In this document: positions 16,987 to 26,487 of the stretch, one piece after another
Layout: each line of letters begins with the position of its first letter
Position numbering within the stretch: position 1 is the stretch's first letter
DNA from: Actinomycetaceae bacterium
GTDB taxonomy: Bacteria > Actinomycetota > Actinomycetes > Actinomycetales > Actinomycetaceae
DNA: 61,657 bases
Reading direction: 5' to 3'
Assembly: GCA_030532245.1 (NCBI GenBank)
Contig: JAUNLN010000011.1
Coordinates: 1-61,657 of the forward strand
The notes under the pieces: model-generated
What the model saw: the letters and a program-made list of their open reading frames with translations, nothing else
The model's database searches: none
Told to the model about the DNA's origin: nothing
Translations under genes and position numbers: made by a program

Positions 16987-17760
16987 TTAGAGCACTTTGC
17001 CGAAGAAGTCTTGGGCGCGCTCGTGCTTCGGGTTGTCGATCACGTCTCTTGGAGCTCCCTCTTCGACGATCTTCCCGTCATCCATGAAGACGAGGTGGTC
17101 GGCGACCTCGCGTGCGAACCCGATTTCGTGGGTCACCACGATCATCGTCATACCCGCCTTGGCGAGGTCCTTCATGACTTCGAGAACTTCTCCAACGAGC
17201 TCGGGGTCGAGTGCGGAGGTCGGCTCGTCGAAGAGCATGAGTTCTGGCTCCATGGCGAGTGCGCGGGCGATGGCGACGCGCTGCTGCTGGCCACCGGAAA
17301 GTTGCGCCGGATAGTGGTCGGTGCGGTCTGCTAGGCCAACGCGCTCGAGGAGTTCGAGAGCCTTTGCTTTCGCCTGCTCTTTTGGAACTTTGGCAACCTG
17401 TACGGGTGCTTCCATCACGTTTTCAAGAGCGGTCATGTGCGGGAATAGGTTGAAGCGCTGGAAAACCATGCCGATGCGGGCGCGCTGAGCGGCCACCTGC
17501 TTGTCGGTTAGGTCGTGTAGCTCCGTCTTTCCGCGCTTTTCGACTTCGCGCATGCCGAGCAGTTCGCCGTCCAGGTAGACGCGGCCTGCAGAGATTCGCT
17601 CGAGGCCGTTGATGCAGCGCAGGAGCGTCGATTTTCCGGAGCCGGACGGGCCGAGCAGCACGCAAACTTCGCCCTTTTCAACCTTCATGTCCACGCCTTT
17701 TAGCACGTGGAGGTCGGAGAAGAACTTGTGTACACCGCGGATTTCGATCATGGAGGTCAT
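16987..17760 (-). CDS. Polar amino acid ABC transporter ATP-binding protein (GlnQ/ArtP-like)
   Basis: A 257-aa ATPase. Walker [20 protein letters not shown]-loop [20 protein letters not shown], signature [19 protein letters not shown] and Walker [20 protein letters not shown] are the polar-amino-acid (PAAT) subfamily pattern. It overlaps the permease stop by four bases (ATGA); an alternative ATG is three codons further in ([11 protein letters not shown]). Last gene of the SBP-permease-ATPase operon. Substrate unknown; ARG-box-like sites upstream of the operon hint at arginine. Confidence 0.93.
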   Translation of the reverse strand: MTSMIEIRGVHKFFSDLHVLKGVDMKVEKGEVCVLLGPSGSGKSTLLRCINGLERISAGRVYLDGELLGMREVEKRGKTELHDLTDKQVAAQRARIGMVFQRFNLFPHMTALENVMEAPVQVAKVPKEQAKAKALELLERVGLADRTDHYPAQLSGGQQQRVAIARALAMEPELMLFDEPTSALDPELVGEVLEVMKDLAKAGMTMIVVTHEIGFAREVADHLVFMDDGKIVEEGAPRDVIDNPKHERAQDFFGKVL

Positions 17761-18692
17761 GGCGTCACATCCAAAAATGGGTTGTCCTTGGTGGTGTTTG
17801 CGCCGCGGATGAGGGCCTGCTTGGAGGGCTTTCCCGCGGTTTTGGCTTGTGTCTGTTCACTGAAGCCGCGGCCGTAGTAGCGCTCGAGGTAGGTTTGGCC
17901 GATCATCAGGATTGAGGTGATGAGGAGGTACCAAAGGGCTGCGGCGATGAGGAGCGGTACGGGTGCGAACAGCTGGATACCCTTGTCGCGTGCCGCCCAC
18001 GTGAGTTCGAGCGTGAACGGGATGGCGGCCACGAGGGACGTGGTCTTCAGCATCGAAATGGTTTCGTTGCCGATCGGTGGGATGATGACGCGCATGGTTT
18101 GCGGCAGGATGATGCGGCGCAGGATGAGGCCGCGTTTCATGCCGAGCGCGGTTGCGGCTTCCCACTGGCCTTTGTCGACGGCGTTGAGGCCGGAGCGGAT
18201 GATTTCGGCTAGGTAGGCGCCCTCGTTGAGGGAGAGGCCGACGATTGCCATCCAAAACGCGGTGAAAACGGTTGCCGTTTCAAAGGTTACGAACTCGGGG
18301 CCGAATGGAATACCGATCGATAGGCGCGGGTAGAGCGTCGGTAGGAGCGACCAGAAGATGAGCTGCGTGTAGATTGGCGTGCCGCGGAAGAACCAAATGT
18401 AGAACCAGGAGACGCCGCGCAGAATCGGGTTTGGCGACTGTCTCATGACGGCCATCGTGATTGCGAGGATGGTGCCGATGAGCATGGACACGACCGTGAG
18501 TACGAGGGTGTAGAACACGCCGGTCATGATCGTGTTTGAGAACAGCCACTGCCATACGACGGGCCACTGGAAGTTCGGGTTGGTTATGAGCGAGTTGATT
18601 GCCATCGCCGCGAGTACTGCAACAACTGCGGCAGACAGCCAGCGCCCCGGCCGGGGTACCGGCCGGGGGTGGATGAGATCAATATTCTCCAT
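17757..18692 (-). CDS. Polar amino acid ABC transporter permease
   Basis: A 311-aa permease of the HisM/GlnP type. It has an N-terminal extra helix ([15 protein letters not shown]), then about five helices starting at [21 protein letters not shown]. Typical family sequences are [18 protein letters not shown], the EAA-like segment [20 protein letters not shown] and [17 protein letters not shown]. It begins 3 nt after the binding-protein stop and overlaps the ATPase start by four bases. A single permease probably works as a homodimer. Confidence 0.92.
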   Translation of the reverse strand: MENIDLIHPRPVPRPGRWLSAAVVAVLAAMAINSLITNPNFQWPVVWQWLFSNTIMTGVFYTLVLTVVSMLIGTILAITMAVMRQSPNPILRGVSWFYIWFFRGTPIYTQLIFWSLLPTLYPRLSIGIPFGPEFVTFETATVFTAFWMAIVGLSLNEGAYLAEIIRSGLNAVDKGQWEAATALGMKRGLILRRIILPQTMRVIIPPIGNETISMLKTTSLVAAIPFTLELTWAARDKGIQLFAPVPLLIAAALWYLLITSILMIGQTYLERYYGRGFSEQTQAKTAGKPSKQALIRGANTTKDNPFLDVTP

Positions 18693-18695
18693 GGG

Positions 18696-19622
18696 TTACT
18701 TTCCCGGGTTTAGCGTTGCCTCGGTGAGTCCTGCTTGTCCGGCGCCGTAGAGGTCGAGGATTTCTTCAAGGATGCCCTCGTCCATCAGGTACTGCATTGC
18801 AGCTTGTACGGCTGTGGTTAGCTCGGCGTCGTCCTTGGCGATTGCGATGCCTTGGGCTTCAGACTCGATAACTTCGCCGGCCTGCTCGAGTTCACCGTTC
18901 GTGGATTCGATTGCCCAGTCGGTGATCGTGGAGTCGGAGAGAACGGCGTCGTACTGGCCGCCTACGAGCTTGGTCACGTTGTCGGTGTTGAGATCGTGCG
19001 GCATTACGTTGATTGCTTCCTTACCATCTGCAACGCACTGGTCCGACATTTCGGTGGCTAGCGTCTGCTGGTAGGTGCCGGTCTGCACGCCGATGGTGCT
19101 ACCGCAGACGTCGGCCGGGTCGAAGCCGCTCGGGTTGCCTGCCTTTACCGCGTAGGAGGAGCCAACCTCAACGTATGCGACCATGTTGACCTGTTCCAGG
19201 CGTTCGGGGGTGATGGTGAACGAGGAGGCGCCAACGTCGAACTTGGAGCCGAGCGACGGGATGATGGTTGCGAACTCGGCGTGCGTGGTGGTGCCTTCGT
19301 TTAGGCCCATGACCTTGGCTAGCGCCTTGATGATTTCGATGTCGTAGCCGACGGGGGTCTGGCCGTCCGTGTCGCGGAACTCTGCGGGAGCGTAGTCGGT
19401 GGAGGCTGCGTTTCGAAGAACGCCTCGCTCCTGTACCGCTGCGGGTACGAGCGCAGCGATGTCAGGCTGGGTTTCGATTGAATCAATATCGAAGAATTTG
19501 GCCTGCTCTTCGAGCTGTAGTGCGGCGTCGTCTCCGCCCTGGTCGGGGTCGGAGCACGCTGCTAGCGAGAGTGCCGAAAGAGCCGTGATTGCGATTGCGG
19601 CAAGAGCTTTTTGCGCCTTCAT
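18696..19622 (-). CDS. Polar amino acid ABC transporter substrate-binding lipoprotein
   Basis: A 308-aa lipoprotein with signal peptide and lipobox LAAC (Cys23). The mature part is a bacterial SBP family 3 domain: VLRNAASTDYAPAEFRDTDG, GYDIEIIKALAKVMG and IGVQTGTYQQTLATEMS. It leads the importer operon, with AGGAG before the ATG at 19622. The upstream region contains two ARG-box-like sequences, so arginine or a related cationic amino acid is a plausible ligand; this is inference. Confidence 0.93.
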   Translation of the reverse strand: MKAQKALAAIAITALSALSLAACSDPDQGGDDAALQLEEQAKFFDIDSIETQPDIAALVPAAVQERGVLRNAASTDYAPAEFRDTDGQTPVGYDIEIIKALAKVMGLNEGTTTHAEFATIIPSLGSKFDVGASSFTITPERLEQVNMVAYVEVGSSYAVKAGNPSGFDPADVCGSTIGVQTGTYQQTLATEMSDQCVADGKEAINVMPHDLNTDNVTKLVGGQYDAVLSDSTITDWAIESTNGELEQAGEVIESEAQGIAIAKDDAELTTAVQAAMQYLMDEGILEEILDLYGAGQAGLTEATLNPGK

Positions 19623-19671
19623 GACTAGAACTCCTAGATCAGTGTTTGTCGATGTTTAAAGTATTGCCCTC

Positions 19672-19709
19672 TATGAATGAATATGCAACTCAATGAATAG
19701 TTATTTGGA
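19672..19709 (-). promoter_or_regulatory. Two tandem ARG-box-like sites (candidate ArgR operator)
   Basis: On the plus strand, TATGAATGAATATGCAAC (19672-19689) and AATGAATAGTTATTTGGA (19692-19709) each begin with a near-consensus TGAAT half-site of the ARG box (TGAAT-N4-ATTCA). Their second half-sites are imperfect. The TGAAT cores are 20 bp apart, matching the tandem, same-face arrangement of ArgR operators. They sit 50-90 nt upstream of the binding-protein start. Confidence 0.4.
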
Positions 19710-19786
19710 TGTGAGGTGCGCTACGACCGATTTTGTGCTAGGCGATTTCCGGGTGCGCTGGGGAGGAGCCAGCCGCAGGATATAGA

Positions 19787-19822
19787 AAAATGGCCGCCGG
19801 TATTGAAACCAGCGGCCATTTT
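19787..19822 (-). terminator. Terminator downstream of the DUF4191 gene
   Basis: Arms 19787-19800 (AAAATGGCCGCCGG) and 19809-19822 (CCAGCGGCCATTTT) pair with one mismatch around an 8-nt loop. On the minus strand TTTTCTATA follows, 11 nt after the gene's stop. Confidence 0.75.
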
Positions 19823-19832
19823 GAGAAGAGGT

Positions 19833-20555
19833 TTATTTTCCGCGCAGTGCGCGCCTGGACATCTTCGCGCGGCTCGGGTCGATGCCGTGGGGCATGCCGG
19901 CCTGCTTGTTTGCGGCGGAGACAGCCTGGATGCGGCTTGCAACTTCGGGTACTTCATTGCGGTGCAGTGCCTTGGGTAGGCGGCGTAGCATCATTTCGAG
20001 CTTCTCGAGCTTCACTTGACCTTCGGTCTCACCGACGTTGATCACGTGAACTGGAACGTTGGTGACAACGCGCTGCGCGAGCTTACGTTCGCGGTCTACG
20101 AGGTCGCGTACGCGGCCGGTCGGGCCTTCGGTGATGAGTACGACGCCGGGGCGGCCGATGACGCGCCAGACGAGGTCTTGGTGGCGGTTCGCGGCGATGG
20201 GTTCTTCGGTGACGATCCATCCGCGGCGAATCTGCGTGATGACCGCGTATACGGAGCCGACGGTGCCGGCAACCTGGCGGTACATTGCTTTCTTTACAAG
20301 TGCTGCGAGCACGACTGTTGGGATTAGAACAACTAGGGTCACCGCGAAGAGGATGGTGATGAAGATGTTCATTTTTTGCCAGATGGCAAGTGCGACAAAG
20401 GCGCCCGTGACGAGTACGGTGATTCCGAGGATCAGCCATCCAACCCAGGGGAAGGTGCGTTTCGTGATCTTGTATGCGTCGATGAGGTTGTGGTACCAGC
20501 GGCGCTTCTTTGGAGCCTTGTCGGCAGTCGTGGTGGTGTTTTCGTTCTTAGCCAT
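19833..20555 (-). CDS. DUF4191 membrane protein
   Basis: A 240-aa actinobacterial protein. It has a basic N-terminus, two adjacent membrane helices (about 38-58 and 64-88), then a cytoplasmic domain with RHQDLVWRVIGRPGVVLITE and VPVHVINVGETEGQVKLEKL, the DUF4191 core. Function unknown. In other actinobacteria it lies near lipoate and glutamine synthetase genes; here it is next to an MFS transporter, 11 nt after that gene's stop. A TAAACT box lies 8 nt before the ATG. Confidence 0.88.
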   Translation of the reverse strand: MAKNENTTTTADKAPKKRRWYHNLIDAYKITKRTFPWVGWLILGITVLVTGAFVALAIWQKMNIFITILFAVTLVVLIPTVVLAALVKKAMYRQVAGTVGSVYAVITQIRRGWIVTEEPIAANRHQDLVWRVIGRPGVVLITEGPTGRVRDLVDRERKLAQRVVTNVPVHVINVGETEGQVKLEKLEMMLRRLPKALHRNEVPEVASRIQAVSAANKQAGMPHGIDPSRAKMSRRALRGK

Positions 20556-20566
20556 GATGGCCTAGT

Positions 20567-21775
20567 TTACCTGTCTTCTGAAAGCGTTTTGGAATTCAGT
20601 GTAAATCCTACCAGTGCAACCAAGATGCCGGCAGTAGCTGTTGCCAAATACGTGGGAGTGTCAGCCAGATTTTGGGCGATCCAGCCGCCGATGCCCGAGC
20701 CGATTGACACGCCGATGGTGATGGACGATTGCATGGAGGTCATGGCGATCGCGATTCCTCCCTCGGGCGCTAGTTTTTCGGTGAGGGTGAAGGCTGTGAC
20801 CATGGAGGGGCCGACGAACAGGCCTGCGCCGGTTAGGAAGAGCGCGGTTAGGGGAAGGTTCGGCATGAGGCTGACGACTGCGATCATGACGGCCATTCCG
20901 ATGCCTGAGATGACGAGTCGCATCGGGAGGGTGATTTTCTCGGGGATGGCGACGGTCATGATGGCCATTCCGGCTGAGCCTAGGCCCATTGCCGCGTATA
21001 CGAGGCCGGCGAGGCCGTGGTAGCCGGCGAGTTCTGCCCTCATCGTGGTTGCTGCCTGGATTGCGCCGAAGTAGATGCCGATTGAGGTCATTGCAACGAT
21101 CGCGGGCGCGACGCTGAGGAGTACTTTGCCTACACCCGGGCCTTTGGGAGCGGTCGAGTTCTTCTTTACCTCGATGCGCGGTGCGGTGAGGGCAAAGACC
21201 ACTCCGGCCGTGGCGACGAGGAGGAATGAGAGGAACAGCGGGGCGGTTGGGAACGCGGCGGATGCGGCGATGCCAACGAGTGCCGGGCCGAGTACGAATA
21301 CGAGTTCGTCGGCCATCGACTCGTAGGATAGGGCGGCGCCGAGCTCGTGGGGTACGTTCGTCTGCGCGATCCAGCGTGAGCGTGTGAATGAGCCGATGGG
21401 CAGGGAGGTGACGCCGACGAGTACGCCCGCGAGGTAGAGCGGAATGCCGCTCCAGCCGGATACGACTGCGATTGCGAATCCGAGGAGTGCGAGGGCGTTG
21501 ATGGGGGTGAGAACGCGCAGGGGCACGTGCTGGCCGCGTCGGTCTGCCCATTTTCCGATGAGGGGGCCTGCGATCGCGGTGGAGAGTGCTACGGATGCGG
21601 TTGCGTAGCCGCCTTCGGCTACGGATCCGGTTGATGCGCTTACGGCTGTCATGACTCCTAGCGGAATCATTGCGTATGGTGCTCTGGCGGCGAATGCTAC
21701 GACGAGTGCTTTCCAGCCAACAATCTGGGGTAGCACTCGGTAGTGGCCGAGGGCTCTAAAAGGGGATGAATGCAT
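20567..21775 (-). CDS. MFS transporter
   Basis: A 402-aa major facilitator with about 12 membrane helices in two halves separated by a short polar loop (about 190-210, APRIEVKKNSTAPKGPG). The loop 2-3 motif appears as GPLIGKWADRRGQHVPLRVL, the usual MFS motif A. Probably a drug or metabolite exporter; the substrate cannot be told. It is upstream of DUF4191 on the same strand and diverges from the kinase-like gene. Ribosome site is a weak AAGAGA just before ATG. Confidence 0.88.
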   Translation of the reverse strand: MHSSPFRALGHYRVLPQIVGWKALVVAFAARAPYAMIPLGVMTAVSASTGSVAEGGYATASVALSTAIAGPLIGKWADRRGQHVPLRVLTPINALALLGFAIAVVSGWSGIPLYLAGVLVGVTSLPIGSFTRSRWIAQTNVPHELGAALSYESMADELVFVLGPALVGIAASAAFPTAPLFLSFLLVATAGVVFALTAPRIEVKKNSTAPKGPGVGKVLLSVAPAIVAMTSIGIYFGAIQAATTMRAELAGYHGLAGLVYAAMGLGSAGMAIMTVAIPEKITLPMRLVISGIGMAVMIAVVSLMPNLPLTALFLTGAGLFVGPSMVTAFTLTEKLAPEGGIAIAMTSMQSSITIGVSIGSGIGGWIAQNLADTPTYLATATAGILVALVGFTLNSKTLSEDR

Positions 21776-21985
21776 TTCTCTTTAGCTTCGAACTTGCTTA
21801 CCCATCCGGGTTTTTGCTCATCCAACCGGCTAAAATAGCACTCACTTTAAAAGTGGGGTCCCCATAAAACAAAAAGCAGATGGGCGGCTTGCACTCTCGC
21901 GCAAGCCATACAATCTTACACTAAAGAAATCCACAGATGCCGGATATGAGGTGTTTCGCACGGCTTCGTGTGGTTGAGTTAGCGC

Positions 21986-23257
21986 ATGGGGATTTCGCGC
22001 TACAAACTGGTGCAACCGTTTACGGTTACGTCGACGGGCACGATTTGGCAGGCATTGGATGAGGGCGGGCAGAGTTGCCTGATCCGTTACGTGCCTGCCG
22101 GTGAGCTCGGCAAGATTCGAGACCGCCTGCTCGTGTTGGAGCGGGTGGAAAGTGAGTTTATTGCCCCGATTATTGACGCTTTTGATGAGGAGGATCGCCT
22201 CGCGGTGGTCGTTCCTTTGGTGGAGGGGCAGGTTCTGCATCATTGGATGCATCTTCCCGGGGCGCTCACGGAGGGCCGTGTTGCGGCTGTGCTTCGAGAT
22301 ATTGCGCTGGGGTTGCGTGCTTTGCATGAGGTTGGCGTGGGTCACGGCGACCTGTCTTTGTCGAACGTGATTGTGGGTAGTGAGGGCGCGCTTCTGATCG
22401 ACTATATGATTGGTTCTGGTCACACGCCGGGTTTTGCGGCCCCTGAGGTTTTGAGCGGGGCTTCGTTTGATGAGTTGAAGGCTGATATTTGGTCTTGGGG
22501 AGCGGTTGCTCGGGAGCTCCATTTTGATTCGCAGATCGTTGAGCGCGCGCTGAGTTCGAACCCGGATTTGCGTCCGACGATTGATGAGGTTTTGGCGGAT
22601 GCGAAGATTGCGGGCGCGAAGGCTCCGTTGATTCCCGTGGAGGCGGATACGTCGATGCTTTCGGCGGGAGAGCTTTTGCGGATTGAGGCGTCTCTTGACC
22701 ACACGGTTGCAACCGGGCGTAGAGGCGGGCGGCATGCTCGAAAGCCGGCGCGTGGCAGGAGGATTTTGGCTAGCGCCCTCGTGTTTATAGGGCTTGCGGC
22801 TCTTGGCTACTGGTGGGTGCTTCCGAGTCCGGCACCAAAGCCGGTGGCGGTTGCTCCGGCTGAGGTGAAGTGCCCTACGTCGGGTGAGGCGCAGATGGTG
22901 GTTTCAGACTTGACGACGCGGCGGAATGCGGCGCTCATGCAGCAGGATCCGCAGTTGCTTGACGAATCGATCGCGGGGGATAGTGAGGTGCGCGAGAAGG
23001 ATGTTGAGTTGATTGAGAAGATCGCGGCGTCGGGGATTGAGATCAAGAATTTGACGACGAAGATTGACGCGGTTGAGATTGTTCAGTGTTCGCCGCTCAT
23101 GATTGCGGCGACGTTTACGCAGGAGGCGCACGAGCGTTGTGAGGCGGGGGAGTGCGTGGTTATTGAGGAGCAGGCGCCTGCTCGTTTGAAGCTCACGTTT
23201 GAGGGGCCGCCTTGGAAGGTGAACAAGGTGGAGTCGCTCGAGCCGCAGAAACTGTAG
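21986..23257 (+). CDS. Degenerate Ser/Thr kinase-like membrane protein
   Basis: A 423-aa protein with an N-terminal kinase fold (about 1-210), one membrane helix (about 260-280, ILASALVFIGLAALGYWWVL) and an extracytoplasmic C-terminal domain with several Cys. Retained kinase features are HGDLSLSNVIV (Asp122, Asn127), Asp139 in LLIDYMIG, APE (152-154) and ADIWSWG. Altered features are the glycine-rich loop, which is not recognisable, and the strand-3 Lys, replaced by Arg34 in CLIRYV; DFG reads DYM. It may be inactive or atypical. A stop codon lies two codons before ATG 21986, fixing the start; no strong ribosome site. Neighbours give no clear partner. Confidence 0.75.
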   Translation: MGISRYKLVQPFTVTSTGTIWQALDEGGQSCLIRYVPAGELGKIRDRLLVLERVESEFIAPIIDAFDEEDRLAVVVPLVEGQVLHHWMHLPGALTEGRVAAVLRDIALGLRALHEVGVGHGDLSLSNVIVGSEGALLIDYMIGSGHTPGFAAPEVLSGASFDELKADIWSWGAVARELHFDSQIVERALSSNPDLRPTIDEVLADAKIAGAKAPLIPVEADTSMLSAGELLRIEASLDHTVATGRRGGRHARKPARGRRILASALVFIGLAALGYWWVLPSPAPKPVAVAPAEVKCPTSGEAQMVVSDLTTRRNAALMQQDPQLLDESIAGDSEVREKDVELIEKIAASGIEIKNLTTKIDAVEIVQCSPLMIAATFTQEAHERCEAGECVVIEEQAPARLKLTFEGPPWKVNKVESLEPQKL

Positions 23258-23310
23258 GAGACTGCTCTCCGGCGCAGTTGCGGTTTTGAGATTTTTGCTC
23301 GTGGATATGA

Positions 23311-23341
23311 ATGTGGCCCGATCGGTTGGATCGGGCCACAT
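23311..23341. terminator. Bidirectional terminator between kinase-like gene and sucB
   Basis: A perfect 13-bp stem ATGTGGCCCGATC (23311-23323) with GATCGGGCCACAT (23329-23341) and a GGTTG loop, placed between two converging genes. Confidence 0.8.
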
Positions 23342-23353
23342 GTTTAGGTGTTG

Positions 23354-25087
23354 TTAGATGCCGAGTTCTGCTTCAAACTCTGCGTCTTCCAAGCGGTTCT
23401 TGATGGAGGTGAGGAAGCGGCCTGCGTCCGCACCGTCGATCAGGCGGTGGTCGTAGGTGAGGGACAGGTAGACCATCGAGCGGATGCCGATCGTCTCGTT
23501 GCCCTCAGCGTCGGTTACTACCATCGGGCGCTTCACGATCTTGCCAACGCCGAGGATACCTACCTGCGGCGCGTTGAGTACCGGCGTGTCGAACAGGGCG
23601 CCGATGGTGCCGGTGTTCGTGATGGTGAAGGTTGCGCCAGACATTTCCTCGGGCTTGATCTTGGAGTCGCGCGAGCGTGCTGCGAGATCGTTGAGGGAGC
23701 GTGCGATACCGGAGAGCGTGAGGTCGCCGGCGTCCTTGATTACCGGAACCATGAGGCCGCGCTCGGTGTCTACGGCGATGCCGATGTGCTCGTGGTTGAA
23801 GTATTCAACTTCCTTGCCCTTGATTTCGGCGTTGAACTTGGGGTGCATCTTGAGCGCCTCAGTTGTTGCCTTGATGAAGAACGGGAGGAAGGAGAGCTTC
23901 GTACCCTCGCGTGCTTCGAAGGACGGCTTTGCACGCTTGCGCAGGGCTGCGATGCGGGTGACGTCTACTTCGATGACGGTGGTGAGCTGTGCCGAACCCT
24001 GGAGGGATTCCATCATGCGCTCGGCAATAACCTGGCGCATGCGGGTCATCTTCTGGGTGGTGCCACGAAGCGTGGTGTCTTCGACGACGGCGGGTGCCTT
24101 CTTCGCTGCTGCGGCCGGTGCGGCGGGTGCCGGGGCGGCCGCCTTTGCGGCGGCTTCGGCTGCGAGGCGGTCTGCCTCTTCCTTGGCTGCAACGACGTCT
24201 TCCTTGCGTACGCGGCCCCCGATTCCGGTGCCCTTGACGCCCGCGAGGTCTACGCCGAGCTCCTTGGCGAGCTTACGAACGATAGGCGTTACGTACTTGC
24301 CAGAAGCGGACTCTACGGCTTCAGCCGGAGCCGGGGCCGGAGCTGGTGCAGGTGCAGGAGCCGGTGCGCGAGGCGGGGCAGGTGCGGGAGCCGGAGCAGG
24401 AGCCGGTGCCGGCTCGGGTGCGGGCTCGGGCTCAGCTGCCGGGGCGGGTGCGGCCGGTGCGGCGGCGGTCGGAGCGCCCGTGGAGATGACGGCAACAACG
24501 GTGTCGACATCTACGGTCTCGTCTTCGTCAACCTTGATTTCTACGAGGTAGCCGGAGACGGGGGAGGGAACCTCGGAGTCAACCTTGTCGGTGGATACTT
24601 CGAGGAGCGGCTCGTCAACCTCAACCTTGTCGCCAACGGCCTTGAGCCATGCGGAGACGGTGCCTTCGGTTACGGACTCGCCGAGAGCCGGCATCTTGAC
24701 CTCAACGGTTTCGCCAGCGTCCGCGGCGGGAGCCTCTGCCTGCGGTGCCTCCGCGGCAGGTGCGGGAGCCGGTTCCGGCTCGGGCGCGGGTGCGGGTGCT
24801 GCCTCTTCGACGGGTGCGGCCGCGGGGGCTGCTGCTGCGGGCTCTTCACCGGCGTCGCCGATGAGGGCGAGGACGGTTCCAACCTCTACGGTTTCGTCCT
24901 CTTCTACCAGGATCTGCGTGATCGTGCCGGCGAAGGGGGAGGGAACCTCGGAGTCGACCTTGTCGGTCGAAACTTCAACGATGGGCTCGTCTACCTCGAC
25001 GGTGTCACCCACCTGCTTAAGCCATTCGGTTACAGTGCCTTCGGTGACGGACTCACCTAGAGCTGGCATCTTAATCTCTTGTGCCAC
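23354..25087 (-). CDS. sucB: 2-oxo acid dehydrogenase E2 (dihydrolipoamide acyltransferase)
   Basis: A 577-aa E2 core. Two lipoyl domains have [14 protein letters not shown] motifs with lipoyl-Lys43 and Lys168. An Ala/Pro/Glu swinging linker follows each. A peripheral subunit-binding domain is at about 265-300 ([18 protein letters not shown]). The catalytic domain runs from about 345 with [15 protein letters not shown] (His/Asp pair). Actinobacterial E2 of this type often serves both pyruvate and 2-oxoglutarate dehydrogenases, so acetyl- versus succinyl-transferase cannot be fixed. GTG start 25087 has AAGGAGA upstream; the E3 gene lies 26 nt before it in the same operon. The Pro/Ala linker is low-complexity DNA (about 24320-24480). 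Confidence 0.93.
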   Translation of the reverse strand: MAQEIKMPALGESVTEGTVTEWLKQVGDTVEVDEPIVEVSTDKVDSEVPSPFAGTITQILVEEDETVEVGTVLALIGDAGEEPAAAAPAAAPVEEAAPAPAPEPEPAPAPAAEAPQAEAPAADAGETVEVKMPALGESVTEGTVSAWLKAVGDKVEVDEPLLEVSTDKVDSEVPSPVSGYLVEIKVDEDETVDVDTVVAVISTGAPTAAAPAAPAPAAEPEPAPEPAPAPAPAPAPAPPRAPAPAPAPAPAPAPAEAVESASGKYVTPIVRKLAKELGVDLAGVKGTGIGGRVRKEDVVAAKEEADRLAAEAAAKAAAPAPAAPAAAAKKAPAVVEDTTLRGTTQKMTRMRQVIAERMMESLQGSAQLTTVIEVDVTRIAALRKRAKPSFEAREGTKLSFLPFFIKATTEALKMHPKFNAEIKGKEVEYFNHEHIGIAVDTERGLMVPVIKDAGDLTLSGIARSLNDLAARSRDSKIKPEEMSGATFTITNTGTIGALFDTPVLNAPQVGILGVGKIVKRPMVVTDAEGNETIGIRSMVYLSLTYDHRLIDGADAGRFLTSIKNRLEDAEFEAELGI

Positions 25088-25113
25088 TTTTGTATCTCCT
25101 TAAGTAGTGGGTC

Positions 25114-26487
25114 TTAGGCGGAATGTAGGGGCTTGCCGGCGAGTGCTAGAGCGGCTTCGCCGATCGACTCGTTCTGGGTCGGGTGCGCGTGAATGATGTT
25201 TGCTACGTCTTCAGCGTACGCTTCCCAGTTGACGAGGAGCTGGCCTTCGCCAATCTGCTCGCCCATGCGGCCGCCAATGCCGTGGAAGCCGACGATCGGG
25301 CCGTCCTTTAGTGCCACGAGCTTTACGAGGCCCGCGGTGTTTAGGATCTGGCTCTTGCCGTTGCCCGCAAGGTTGAATTCTTGGGTCTTGATCTGGTCTG
25401 CGCCGTACTTTTCCTTGGCCTGCTTTTCGGTGAGGCCCACGGAGGCAATCTCCGGGTCAGAGAAGGTTACGCGCGGAATGCCGGTCTCGTTGATCGGCTC
25501 GGGGTTTAGGCCTGCGATTTCCTCGGCTACGAACATGCCCTGGAGGAAGCCGCGGTGTGCGAGCTGAAGGCCGGGAACGATGTCGCCAACGGCGTAGATG
25601 CCTTCAACGTTGGTGCGTAGGCGCTCGTCGGTGAGAACGAAGCCGCGGTCCATGTTGATGCCGATTTCCTCGTAGCCAAGGTTCGCGGTTGCGGGGCCGC
25701 GGCCGATTGCGACGAGGAGGATGTCGCCGTCGTAGGTTGCGCCGTCGGAGGTCTTTACGTGCACGCCGTATTCGTCCTGGGTGACGGATTCGAACATGGT
25801 CTTGGTCTTGAAGTCGATCTTCCTCTTGCGGAACTGGCGCTCGAGGTTCTTCGAGATCGCCTCGTCTTCGTTCGGGACGAGGTGGTCGAGGCCCTCAATG
25901 ATGGTGACTTCGGAGCCGAAGGAAGACCATACGGATGCGAACTCAACGCCGATGACGCCGCCGCCGAGGATGATTGCCTTGGACGGAACCCAGGTCATCT
26001 GGAGCGCCTGCTCGGAGGTGATTACGTTGCCTTCGATGGTGAGGCCCGGGATGGTCTTGGAGTAGGAGCCGGAGGCGAGAACGAGGTTCTTGCCACGGTA
26101 GTCCTTACCGTCGACGGTCACGGTGTTCTTGGAGGTGACCCTGCCCCAACCCTGGATGTAGTCGACCTTGCGCATCTTGATGAGGCCTTGGAGGCCCTTG
26201 TAGAGCTGGTTGATCGTCTGGTCGCGGTACTCGGCAACGCGGTTCATGTCGATTCCGCCGAAGTCGGACTGTACGCCGAAGAAGGCGGATTCCTTTACCG
26301 TGTCGGCAACTTCAGCTGCGTGCAGGTATGCCTTGGTTGGAATGCAACCGCGGTGTAGGCAGGTGCCGCCAAGCTTATCGCCTTCGATAAGGGCTACCTT
26401 GAGGCCTAGCTGGCCGGCTCGAAGGGCGGCGGCGTAGCCGCCCGAACCGGCACCGAGGATTACTAGATCGTACATTTCTTCACTCAC
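25114..26487 (-). CDS. lpdA: Dihydrolipoyl dehydrogenase (E3)
   Basis: A 457-aa FAD disulfide oxidoreductase that re-oxidises the lipoyl arm of the E2 encoded next to it. FAD-binding VILGAGSGGYAAALRAGQLG, redox disulfide GGTCLHRGCIPTK (Cys43, Cys48), NAD-binding ILGGGVIGVEFASVW and the dimer-interface HAHPTQNE (active-site His about 435) are all present. GTG start 26487 follows GGGGAG. First gene of the E3-E2 operon; the E1 components are not in this window. Confidence 0.96.
   Translation of the reverse strand: MSEEMYDLVILGAGSGGYAAALRAGQLGLKVALIEGDKLGGTCLHRGCIPTKAYLHAAEVADTVKESAFFGVQSDFGGIDMNRVAEYRDQTINQLYKGLQGLIKMRKVDYIQGWGRVTSKNTVTVDGKDYRGKNLVLASGSYSKTIPGLTIEGNVITSEQALQMTWVPSKAIILGGGVIGVEFASVWSSFGSEVTIIEGLDHLVPNEDEAISKNLERQFRKRKIDFKTKTMFESVTQDEYGVHVKTSDGATYDGDILLVAIGRGPATANLGYEEIGINMDRGFVLTDERLRTNVEGIYAVGDIVPGLQLAHRGFLQGMFVAEEIAGLNPEPINETGIPRVTFSDPEIASVGLTEKQAKEKYGADQIKTQEFNLAGNGKSQILNTAGLVKLVALKDGPIVGFHGIGGRMGEQIGEGQLLVNWEAYAEDVANIIHAHPTQNESIGEAALALAGKPLHSA

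Noticed and set aside
24320-24480. Repetitive G/C-rich stretch that looks like a short tandem repeat array
   Set aside because: It encodes the Ala/Pro swinging linker of the E2 protein; repeat units are codon-level and not a CRISPR or VNTR with spacers.
23348-25060. Long open frame (570 codons) on the plus strand opposite the E2 gene
   Set aside because: It is the complement of a codon-biased gene with intact lipoyl and catalytic motifs; its translation is Cys/Gly-rich and matches no family.
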